A stretch of DNA of 7,710 nucleotides from a bacterium (GTDB taxonomy: Bacteria; JAJVIF01; JAGGVT01): positions 1-7,710 of the forward strand of contig JAGGVT010000117.1 in NCBI GenBank assembly GCA_021157815.1, in the 5' to 3' direction. Made by a program: the position numbers and the translations under genes. The notes under the pieces are model-generated. The model ran no database searches. It was not told the DNA's origin and saw only the letters and a list, made by a program, of their open reading frames with translations. This document shows positions 1 to 5,729 of this stretch, piece after piece. How positions within the stretch are numbered: the first letter of the stretch is position 1; the number at the start of each line of letters is the position of its first letter.

Positions 1-1052
1 ACCTGATTGCCGTAACGAGAACCCGGTCGAATGACAGTAACAAACGAAAGATGAGCATCCTTTTCATATCCGCCAGCTTCAGCAAGGTACTGTTCAACGC
101 TTTTTCCTTCGACATATAGATATCGTCCGGGAATTGTAACAGCGCCAAGCATGTAGATATATGCCTCTCTTGGTGGAACGTAAAGGCGATCACGATTTTG
201 AAGTTCGAAGACATTTTCACCGTCAATTATTTTCGCAAGGTCGATGTGTATTCTCTCGAATGTGCCATCCGGTCGAGCCCGTTCAATAACAGCATCGATA
301 ATATCCGCGAAAGGATCAGGTCCGCCGGCAAGTGTGAGAATGTCAATAAGCGTTTCACCATTGAGCACTTCATATATTCCGGGGCGAAAAATCCTGCCGG
401 TCAGTGAAACGGATTTCTGCCGGAGTGGAATCTCAATCTTGTCTCCAAACTGAAGATACATGTTATGCTCTTCCATTTCACCGAGAATTGACAGGCGGAA
501 CGGGTCTATCTCAGTCGAGACATCACCCCTGTGATGAATCATCCGGCGCGTGTCACCATTGGTTGACAAGCCGATTCGCTGGAGGAAATCCAGTAGAGTC
601 GTGTTTGCGAAGACAGTATAAATGCCGGGTTTTTTCGCTTTTCCAAAAACAAAAACCTGGATTTTCTTTACCCCTGTCAACTCAACAGACAGCGTAAAAT
701 CAGAGTAGTACTCTTCGTACTGCTCTTTTAGTATTTCTCGTAATTCAGGAATAGTTAGTCCGGCGACATCTGTCTCACCAATAATCGGCAGAATTAATTT
801 GCCATCCTGGCTGATTTTAACAACTTCCTCGAAAGGGTCAAGCGTGAAAACTCTGATAGTAAGGTAATCACCGGGACCAAGAGGATAGTTTTCTATGAAA
901 ACTTCACCATGGCCTTCAGTGGTGAAATCATACATCTGCGTGGAGCCGCCGCTGGCTGGCGCTGAGCCGGCATCCTGCGCGATGGATACCGTTGGGAAAA
1001 CAATCGCAAGAACAAATGCCGCTGCCAGTATTATTCCGGACAACTTTATCAT
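1..1052 (-). CDS. Polysaccharide export outer-membrane protein, Wza/SLBB family (3' end off window)
   Basis: This frame is open from an ATG at 1052 to the left edge (350 codons, C-terminus missing). Residues 1-25 form a signal peptide with a hydrophobic core and an SIA|Q-type cleavage site. There is no lipobox Cys, so unlike E. coli Wza it is probably not a lipoprotein. Residues about 57-127 (beginning YPLGPGDYLTIRVF) match the Poly_export domain. Three SLBB-type repeats follow: about 130-190 (FVFGKAKKPGIY), about 214-290 (SLTGRIFRPGIY, then DILTLAGG) and from about 298 (YMLGAVTIPGRY, then YLAEAGGY). Family members form the periplasmic and outer-membrane conduit for capsule or exopolysaccharide. 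The ATG overlaps the upstream Wzz stop as ATGA, and AGGAGG (1061-1066) lies 8 nt upstream inside the wzz tail, so translational coupling is likely. Family assignment is strong; the exported polymer is unknown. Confidence 0.93.
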   Translation of the reverse strand, partial: MIKLSGIILAAAFVLAIVFPTVSIAQDAGSAPASGGSTQMYDFTTEGHGEVFIENYPLGPGDYLTIRVFTLDPFEEVVKISQDGKLILPIIGETDVAGLTIPELREILKEQYEEYYSDFTLSVELTGVKKIQVFVFGKAKKPGIYTVFANTTLLDFLQRIGLSTNGDTRRMIHHRGDVSTEIDPFRLSILGEMEEHNMYLQFGDKIEIPLRQKSVSLTGRIFRPGIYEVLNGETLIDILTLAGGPDPFADIIDAVIERARPDGTFERIHIDLAKIIDGENVFELQNRDRLYVPPREAYIYMLGAVTIPGRYLYVEGKSVEQYLAEAGGYEKDAHLSFVTVIRPGSRYGNQ

Positions 1053-2479
1053 GATTCCTTCCTCCTCTTGCGTACATCGACAATTGCCATGTAATAGACC
1101 CATCCCGTTCCAAAAACAATCCCGAGGATAATTCCGACAAGCGTGTTTTTCAACGGTTTTGGCTTTCCTGGTTTATCAGGCGGTACCGCGTAATCAAGGA
1201 CATTGAAATAATCCTCCTCACGGACGACATCTATTTCAGCCTCGGCAAGCTGCTTTTTCAACAAAAGATAAATCTGCGAAAGCGCTTCGACATCACGTTT
1301 AAGCCTGATAAACCGCATGCTTTTATCAGGCAGAGTCTGCCAGTTTTCCTCGAATCCTTTCAGCACATGGTCATACGCCGCTATCTGCGCTTCCAGTTCA
1401 ATTCGAGTGAATTCAAGCGTTGCCAGTCTGGCATCGAGAACATTGCCTACCTCATTGATAAACAGGTCCCTTGTTTTGAATATCTCATTATTAAGCCTGA
1501 CAACATCAGGATGCTTTTCTGTTTTGGTGATTTTTTCAGCAAGAACCTGAATCTTTAAATCTGTGAGATGAGTTCGCAGTTGCGATACCGCGCTATCAAC
1601 AAGAAACTCATCCGGCAGTTCGCTTAAATCGGCGTATTTAATATTCTCAGAGGAAAGAAGATTACCGGGTTCTCGCCATACCTCCTCATATTTCTTAAAT
1701 CTATCCTCGATTTCAAGGCTTCTACCGGCAAGTGTTTTCTTAAAATCCTTCTCCATGCGGATGCTGTCATGCGTCAATGACAGGGCGATTTCATCGGATA
1801 TCCGCAACGCCTTAATATCAGCCGCGTTTCGAACCATCTGGACTATTTGCTCATCAAGCCCGACAGCTTCTTCCTCCGCGCTGAATGTTTTAAGCTTTTC
1901 CTCCGCGATTTCCAGCTCATTCTGTATCGTGTCAATCTGTTCACTAATGAAACTTCTCGTATGAACCGCTCTTATTGACGTTCCGATTTGGAGAAATTCA
2001 GAAAGCTGCTCAATGAATGAATTTGCAATCTGAGATGCCATCTCGGAATCCCTGGCAACATAACTCAGATGGAGTACATTATCCCTGACAGGTGAGATTG
2101 TAAGGTTTTCCCTCATTTCACGCATCAGGTGTTGGTCACGCGATTTATCAGTCGGATGATTGTAATACTCTCTTAAATTATTCTTATCGATTACCTTCAG
2201 AAGAATATTACGGCTTCTCAGGACTTCTTTAAATGAAACATTGCTTTTACTCGGACGGCTTAATCCCGCTACTCCAAACGCCGTTGCGGCGAATCCCGAC
2301 AACGATTTAGCCTGCGCGCTCTCAGTGATAATTATGCTTGTGTCCGCAATGTACTCTTTGGGCATTACTAAACTAATAACCAATGAAATCAGTCCAACGG
2401 CAATGCCACACACGATAATCATACCTTTGCGGCGCCATATAATCTGAGAAAGTTCTATTAGGTCGATAGAATCCTGCAA
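1049..2479 (-). CDS. Wzz-type chain-length determinant / polysaccharide co-polymerase
   Basis: This 476-aa inner-membrane protein has the classic PCP layout. A short cytoplasmic N-terminus (IDLIELSQIIWRRK) precedes TM1 at about residues 20-39 and a P-K-E-Y junction. A long, charged, coiled-coil-prone periplasmic region follows (about 100-420). A Pro/Lys-rich segment (PPDKPGKPKP, about 432-442) precedes TM2 (about 446-466), and the protein ends in a short basic tail (RKRRKES). No Walker A or tyrosine-rich tail follows TM2, so there is no fused BY-kinase; any kinase partner would be a separate gene. Proteins of this family set chain length and couple synthesis to the Wza channel, which agrees with the ATGA overlap to the export gene. 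The start is a TTG: an in-frame TAA lies two codons upstream, the next Met (residue 20) sits inside TM1, and a weak AAAGAG ribosome site precedes the TTG by about 9 nt. Confidence 0.93.
   Translation of the reverse strand: MQDSIDLIELSQIIWRRKGMIIVCGIAVGLISLVISLVMPKEYIADTSIIITESAQAKSLSGFAATAFGVAGLSRPSKSNVSFKEVLRSRNILLKVIDKNNLREYYNHPTDKSRDQHLMREMRENLTISPVRDNVLHLSYVARDSEMASQIANSFIEQLSEFLQIGTSIRAVHTRSFISEQIDTIQNELEIAEEKLKTFSAEEEAVGLDEQIVQMVRNAADIKALRISDEIALSLTHDSIRMEKDFKKTLAGRSLEIEDRFKKYEEVWREPGNLLSSENIKYADLSELPDEFLVDSAVSQLRTHLTDLKIQVLAEKITKTEKHPDVVRLNNEIFKTRDLFINEVGNVLDARLATLEFTRIELEAQIAAYDHVLKGFEENWQTLPDKSMRFIRLKRDVEALSQIYLLLKKQLAEAEIDVVREEDYFNVLDYAVPPDKPGKPKPLKNTLVGIILGIVFGTGWVYYMAIVDVRKRRKES
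1061..1066 (-). promoter_or_regulatory. Ribosome binding site of the export gene, inside the wzz 3' end
   Basis: A perfect AGGAGG lies 8 nt before the ATG at 1052. It is embedded in the Arg/Lys codons that end the co-polymerase gene. It fixes the export-protein start and supports reading the two genes as one coupled transcript. Confidence 0.8.
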
Positions 2480-2521
2480 TGTTTAAATCTCTTTAAATCC
2501 GGTTAAAATACATAAACTATA

Positions 2522-2550
2522 AAAATATAGGATACAAACACGCATGTCAA
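2522..2550 (-). promoter_or_regulatory. Probable sigma-70-type promoter of the wzz-wza operon
   Basis: On the minus strand a perfect TTGACA (2550-2545) is followed after 17 nt by TATTTT (2527-2522). A better -10 match, TATATT (2529-2524), overlaps it but leaves only a 15-nt spacer. Either would start transcription about 30-40 nt upstream of the TTG start at 2479. The -35 match is exact; which -10 is used is uncertain. Confidence 0.55.
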
Positions 2551-2651
2551 GCGTTTAACGTATTCATAAAAAACCAGATTGAATTGAAAATGGATAATCT
2601 GATATCGAGTAACGATTGCGGGACATGATTATTGCGTAGGGGCGCCGCTTG

Positions 2652-2662
2652 GAGACTGTCTC
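2652..2662. repeat. Odd palindrome GAGACTGTCTC (REP-like)
   Basis: An 11-bp perfect odd palindrome with the central core GACTGTC. The same core sits in both arms of the inverted-repeat element at 4492-4602 (GGGACTGTCCC form). It may be a remnant of a related palindromic family, but one short match is weak evidence. Confidence 0.35.
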
Positions 2663-2733
2663 AGAACTAATTGAAATGTGCAAATAACCAGTAATTTTGT
2701 GCTGCAGGCAGGATGGGGCTGCTGAGAAAGCCT

Positions 2734-2890
2734 ACTTTCCCCGTAACCCGGTCATGCCGTCCCGAACTAAAGAAACAATTATCTATAAGGTGAATCAGGC
2801 ATGCCGGGGAAGTGGTTATCTATGCTGAACCCCGGAATGCCTGCGAACGTTGCAGAATTGATTCATGTTTTTTTATAAAGGCATTCCGGG
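2734..2890. repeat. BIME-like cluster of four alternating CCCGG-ATGCC arms
   Basis: Four copies of one short motif occur in alternating orientation. They are CCCGGTCATGCC (from about 2747, plus), AGGCATGCCGGG (2797-2808, minus copy), CCCGGAATGCCT (2831-2842, plus) and AGGCATTCCGGG (2879-2890, minus copy). The last two form a perfect 12-bp inverted repeat around a 36-nt loop. The first two form an imperfect one that extends into ACTTTCCCC / GGGGAAGT. Three copies are preceded by AA(C) in the forward reading. The alternation resembles bacterial interspersed mosaic elements; folding into one or two cruciform-like stems is likely. No transposase is nearby. Confidence 0.55.
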
Positions 2891-3063
2891 TTACATTAAA
2901 ATCTATCCCTTTTTCAACAGCCCTAGGATGCCCGCACCACAAACCGCAGCATAACAACGTCCAGTTTTAATTCAAATGCAAGTAATTTCAAATCCAAGGA
3001 ATAAATCAGGTTCTAAGACGCCCTCGCTTACTGCTGGAGAACAAAAATCGGTGAAAATCACTG

Positions 3064-3876
3064 CTATTCATCCATGCTTTGCCTGAGCGATATCATCATT
3101 TCATCTTGTTGGGAATCATTGCCGGTTTCTGACTCGCGTGACTCTGATGTTAATTTAAGATGATTCTTCTGAGCTGATTCCTTATTATGAATTTCCTTTT
3201 TTATCGATGCAAATGGGTCATTAACCTGAGTTCCCATAATTGTCTCAAGAGTGTTCATGGAGTGTAATCCTTCAACAGCTTCGATAATATCCGGATGAAA
3301 TTGCTTGTTTTTTTCTTCTTGAATAACCTCGACTGCTTTCGATATCGTGACAGGAACATTATGTGGCCTTTCTGAGGTCAGTGCATATAGCGTACATGCG
3401 GCGTTGATAATCTGCGCTCCGATTGGAATTTCACAGCCGTTTAAATGATTTGGATATCCGGTGCCATCGTGTTTTTCATGATGGTACAGGATATTATTCT
3501 CTATTCCCTTGCTTAATGAAATTCCTTCCAGCGCTTTTATGCTCAATTCTGGATGACGTTGCACAATCTTGAACTCAGCCAGTGTAAGCCGTTCCTTTTT
3601 ATGCTTAATCTTATGCGGTACCGCCCACATTCCAATATCACAAAAAAGAGATGCTATTTCCAGTTCCTTTAATTCCAAATTGTCCAGCTCAATCTTGTTG
3701 CCAATCATTATTGACCATGACTTAACTTGATTAGTTCTGCCAATTGTGTATGGCGAGAGAGAGTCATAGGTGTTAAGAATAATCTCAACCATGCTTTGTC
3801 CAAAAATGGACTCTGATGAGACACCATCAGATATCGTATCCAAATGCAGATTTTCATTCTTCATATATGTATCCAT
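3064..3876 (-). CDS. Degenerate HD-GYP domain protein (c-di-GMP phosphodiesterase fold, probably inactive)
   Basis: This 270-aa cytoplasmic protein has no membrane segment or receiver domain. Residues about 40-205 follow the HD-GYP fold: FCDIGMWAVP (78-87, in place of HDIGK..IP), a conserved HP (108-109), HHEKHDGTGYP (132-142, GYP intact), then NAACTLYALTSERPH (158-172). Compared with active family members, the His of the HD pair is Cys79, the following Lys is Met83, and the late Asp ligand (VADxxDALTS position) is Cys161. The early helix ligand His also appears to be absent. Asp80, His108, His132 and His133 remain. Such loss suggests no hydrolysis but perhaps retained nucleotide or partner binding. 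Residues 220-270 are a polar, probably disordered tail. GGGAGG abuts the first ATG with no spacing, so Met5 (3864; 12-nt spacing) may be the true start. It lies upstream of and co-directional with the export operon. Confidence 0.85.
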   Translation of the reverse strand: MDTYMKNENLHLDTISDGVSSESIFGQSMVEIILNTYDSLSPYTIGRTNQVKSWSIMIGNKIELDNLELKELEIASLFCDIGMWAVPHKIKHKKERLTLAEFKIVQRHPELSIKALEGISLSKGIENNILYHHEKHDGTGYPNHLNGCEIPIGAQIINAACTLYALTSERPHNVPVTISKAVEVIQEEKNKQFHPDIIEAVEGLHSMNTLETIMGTQVNDPFASIKKEIHNKESAQKNHLKLTSESRESETGNDSQQDEMMISLRQSMDE

Positions 3877-3936
3877 CCTCCCGATTCTCTAATAATAAAA
3901 TCCAGATAATTGGCGTGAGTTTTTACTGTTTTACCC

Positions 3937-3942
3937 ATTATA
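3937..3942 (-). promoter_or_regulatory. Candidate -10 element for the HD-GYP gene
   Basis: A perfect TATAAT reads on the minus strand about 60 nt upstream of the HD-GYP start. The hexamer at 17-nt spacing (AAATTT) is a poor -35, so the call rests on the -10 alone. It overlaps the region of the divergent plus-strand promoter. Confidence 0.35.
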
Positions 3943-3945
3943 GGC

Positions 3946-3975
3946 TTGGATTAATTATCAAATTTTGCTTATAAT
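3946..3975 (+). promoter_or_regulatory. Promoter of the DUF1844 gene
   Basis: A perfect TATAAT (3970-3975) is preceded after 18 nt by TTGGAT (3946-3951), a 3/6 match to TTGACA. Initiation would fall near 3982, leaving a leader of about 30 nt that ends in a GGAG ribosome site. The -10 is strong and the -35 weak. Confidence 0.5.
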
Positions 3976-4010
3976 AATTTCTTTGCGGCAATCCATTTTC
4001 GGAGAAAAAG

Positions 4011-4391
4011 ATGTCAACTGAAGAAATCAACGAAAATACCAATGATGGAGAGAAAAAAGCCAGTGAGGAGGCGTATCGCCTCTCAAAGGAAAATTTCCCG
4101 GATATTAAATCCAATCTGGCTTATTTTATCCAGGTGCTGAGCAGCAACACTTATATTTATCTTGGAATGATTCCCATTCCAGGTACCGAGGAAGTCCTTT
4201 TCGACCTCGACCAGGCAAAACAGGCGATTGACCTTATCGAAATTCTTGTCAACCATGCCAAATCAATGGTCCCAGATGAGCAAAAACGAGAATTCGATAA
4301 CCTCTTGTCACAGCTACAGATGAATTATGTCGCCAAGTTAAAATCCGGGCAGGAAACCGAAACGGAAACTGACGATAAACCGGTTGAGTAG
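4011..4391 (+). CDS. DUF1844 family protein
   Basis: A small acidic cytoplasmic protein of 126 aa. Residues about 33-110 match DUF1844 (PF08899): LAYFIQVLSSNTYIYLG, then LGMIPIP (51-57), a short loop, DLDQAKQAIDLIEILV (66-81, the most conserved stretch) and a closing helix DNLLSQLQMNYVAKL (96-110). The N-terminal 30 residues and the ET-rich C-terminus (ETETETDDKPVE) are low-complexity and charged. The domain's biochemical function is not established. The start is secure: GGAG at 4001-4004 sits 6 nt before the ATG. It is divergent from the HD-GYP gene with a 134-bp shared intergenic region. An 8-bp tandem repeat begins 8 bp after its stop. Confidence 0.85.
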   Translation: MSTEEINENTNDGEKKASEEAYRLSKENFPDIKSNLAYFIQVLSSNTYIYLGMIPIPGTEEVLFDLDQAKQAIDLIEILVNHAKSMVPDEQKREFDNLLSQLQMNYVAKLKSGQETETETDDKPVE

Positions 4392-4398
4392 GCAGGCA

Positions 4399-4434
4399 AG
4401 TTATTAAGTTAGCAGGTTAGCAGGTTAGCAGGTT
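4399..4434. repeat. 8-bp tandem repeat array (AGTTAGCA/GGTTAGCA), copy 1
   Basis: About four and a half octamer units: AAGTTATT, AGTTAGCA-type, then GGTTAGCA twice, ending in GGTT-GA. It starts 8 bp after the DUF1844 stop. The same unit, including the terminal AGCAGGTTGA, forms the longer array after the SDR gene at 5583-5651. Because the period is not a multiple of three and each unit carries TAG, it stops every plus-strand frame. Confidence 0.8.
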
Positions 4435-4491
4435 GAGAGCGGTGCAAAACAACAGATTGAATGATATTTAATTTAATCTCAAATATTGAGC

Positions 4492-4602
4492 AAAAAAGGG
4501 GACTGTCCCAACAAAGTTCATAGATACGATAAACACTGGGATTTAGAACAATGTTTATCGAAATCATCGTACTGAAAGCCATTGTGGACTGTCCCCTTTT
4601 TT
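4492..4602. mobile_element. MITE/REP-like inverted-repeat element with terminator-like ends
   Basis: The outer arms are AAAAAAGGGGACTGTCC (4492-4508) and GGACTGTCCCCTTTTTT (4586-4602). They are inverted with only the central base mismatched, and flanking C4491/G4603 also pair. Nested inside is a perfect 9-bp inverted repeat, CGATAAACA (4527-4535) and TGTTTATCG (4552-4560), with a 16-nt loop. The whole 111 bp can therefore fold into one long hairpin. There is no open frame inside. GGGGACTGTCCCC-type palindromes are familiar as REP sequences linked to Y1/RAYT transposases, though none is encoded in this window. With A6 and T6 at its ends it could also act as a bidirectional transcription terminator. 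No clear target-site duplication is visible. Confidence 0.65.
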
Positions 4603-4627
4603 GTGGATTCTGGAGTATAATCAAATC

Positions 4628-5578
4628 ATGCGAGCATTAATAACAGGCATAAGTGGATTTGTAGGATCACATCTTGCGGAATTTCTCCTCAAACAGGATA
4701 TGGAGATTTTCGGGATAATCAGATGGCGTTCGAATCGCGAAAATATCCGCCACATCGAAAACAACCTGACACTGTTCGAGGGCGACATGCGCGATTTAAG
4801 CAGCGTCAAGCAGATAATTGAAGACACTAAACCCGAACGCATCTACCATCTGGCGGCACAGTCATTTGTCCCGACAAGCTGGACAGCGCCGCAGGAAACA
4901 ATTACATCGAACATAGTCGGTCAGTTGAACATCCTTGAGGCTGTCCGCGATCTCGATTTACCAACTCGAATTCTTGTGGTCGGTTCATCTGAAGAGTATG
5001 GATTGGTTTTTGAGAACGAGGTGCCAATCACCGAGGATAATCCCCTAAGACCGCTTTCCCCATACGGCGTCAGCAAAGTAGGGCAGGACCTTCTCGGATT
5101 CCAGTATTTCCATTCATACGGCATGCACATAATACGCACACGAGCTTTCAATCATACTGGTCCACGTCGCGGCGAGGTTTTTGTGACATCGAATTTCTGC
5201 AGGCAGGCGGTTTTAATCGAGAAAAAACTGCAGGAACCGAAAATCAGCGTTGGTAACCTTGAGGCTAAACGCGATTTCACCGATGTCCGCGATGTGGTAA
5301 AAGCATACCACCTCGCCCTTGAAAAATGCGAACCCGGCAAGGTCTATAATATCTGTTCCGGCAGAAGCTGGATAATAAAAGAACTTCTTGACAAGATAGT
5401 CGAGATTGCGGGAATCGAGATTGAAATAACAACCGACAAATCAAGAATGAGACCATCCGATGTCAAAATCCTTCAGGGCAGCCACGAAAAGTTCACAAAG
5501 CAAACCGGCTGGCAACCCGAAATCCCGATGGAGCAAACGATAAAAGACTTGCTTGATTACTGGCGGGAGAGGGTTTGA
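4628..5578 (+). CDS. GDP-sugar SDR: GDP-mannose 4,6-dehydratase / GDP-6-deoxy-D-mannose reductase family
   Basis: A 316-aa extended short-chain dehydrogenase. The N-terminal Rossmann motif GISGFVG (7-13) is followed by HLAAQ (74-78), the Ser/Glu catalytic region VGSSEEYG (118-125) and the YxxxK pair Y146/K150 in SPYGVSK. The C-terminal part carries RAFNHTGP (172-179), VGNLEAKRDFTDVRD (208-222), YNICSG (240-245) and GSHEKFTKQTGW (284-295). These C-terminal signatures are closest to GDP-4-keto-6-deoxymannose reductases (Rmd) as I remember them, whereas GIIRWRSNRENI (29-40) resembles the cofactor loop of GDP-mannose dehydratases (Gmd). Either activity would supply a GDP-deoxyhexose for surface polysaccharide. 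The ATG at 4628 places beta-strand 1 at the N-terminus; an in-frame TTG at 4601 lies inside the upstream inverted repeat and is unlikely. GGAG (4612-4615) is 12 nt upstream. A TATAAT at 4616-4621 is too close to be the promoter unless the message is leaderless. Confidence 0.9.
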   Translation: MRALITGISGFVGSHLAEFLLKQDMEIFGIIRWRSNRENIRHIENNLTLFEGDMRDLSSVKQIIEDTKPERIYHLAAQSFVPTSWTAPQETITSNIVGQLNILEAVRDLDLPTRILVVGSSEEYGLVFENEVPITEDNPLRPLSPYGVSKVGQDLLGFQYFHSYGMHIIRTRAFNHTGPRRGEVFVTSNFCRQAVLIEKKLQEPKISVGNLEAKRDFTDVRDVVKAYHLALEKCEPGKVYNICSGRSWIIKELLDKIVEIAGIEIEITTDKSRMRPSDVKILQGSHEKFTKQTGWQPEIPMEQTIKDLLDYWRERV

Positions 5579-5582
5579 GAAG

Positions 5583-5651
5583 AAGTTAGTAAGTTAGTAG
5601 GTTAGTAAGTTAGTAGGTTAGTAAGTTAGCAGGTTAGTAAGTTAGCAGGTT
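5583..5651. repeat. 8-bp tandem repeat array (AAGTTAGT/AGGTTAGT), copy 2
   Basis: Eight octamer units plus a partial ninth, starting 5 bp after the SDR stop. Units largely alternate AAGTTAGT and AGGTTAGT, and two units near the end carry a final C, giving a higher-order 16-bp period. The end AGTTAGCAGGTTGA is shared with the array at 4399-4434, so the SDR gene and its upstream inverted-repeat element are bracketed by the same repeat in direct orientation. Unit-number variation by slippage is expected. Confidence 0.85.
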
Positions 5652-5675
5652 GAAAAACTGAAGTATTCCTTGGGA

Positions 5676-5696
5676 GCGCTGGATTATATCCGGCGC
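5676..5696. repeat. Short hairpin-forming palindrome
   Basis: GCGCTGGA (5676-5683) and TCCGGCGC (5689-5696) pair as an 8-bp stem with one G-T-type mismatch around a 5-nt TTATA loop. No T-run follows, so it is not a standard intrinsic terminator. It may be another REP-like unit in the SDR/ATPase intergenic gap. I see no clear promoter for the ATPase gene in 5652-5729. Confidence 0.45.
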
Positions 5697-5729
5697 ATGG
5701 ACAATTCAAATTGAGTTGAATCAAATGAA

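Larger units (their letters stand above)
2480..3063. other. 584-bp gene-free interval with palindromic repeats
   Basis: No convincing coding frame or tRNA is visible between the Wzz start and the HD-GYP stop. The interval holds the wzz promoter near 2522-2550, an odd palindrome at 2652-2662 (GAGAC-T-GTCTC) next to a GGCGCC site (2641-2646), and a cluster of alternating inverted copies at 2734-2890. The stretch 2891-3063 shows nothing I can name. Confidence 0.6.

Noticed and set aside
404-697. Plus-strand open frame of 97 codons
   Set aside because: It lies antisense to the well-supported polysaccharide export gene, has no recognisable domain and no ribosome site.
928-1140. Minus-strand open frame of 70 codons across the wzz/wza junction
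   Set aside because: It overlaps both genes in another frame; the ATGA-coupled Wzz and SLBB frames explain the sequence.
2480-3063. tRNA or other structured RNA gene
   Set aside because: I could find no cloverleaf, CCA end or T-loop pattern; the only structure is the palindromic repeat cluster.
4409-4624. Minus-strand open frame of 71 codons
   Set aside because: It runs through the tandem repeat and the inverted-repeat element; its residues are translations of the palindrome and match no family.
4601-4627. Longer SDR reading from the TTG at 4601
   Set aside because: It would start inside the inverted-repeat arm and add nine residues before the Rossmann strand; family proteins start at the MRALITG position.
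5583-5651. CRISPR array
   Set aside because: The units are 8 bp and contiguous with no unique spacers, so this is a simple tandem repeat.
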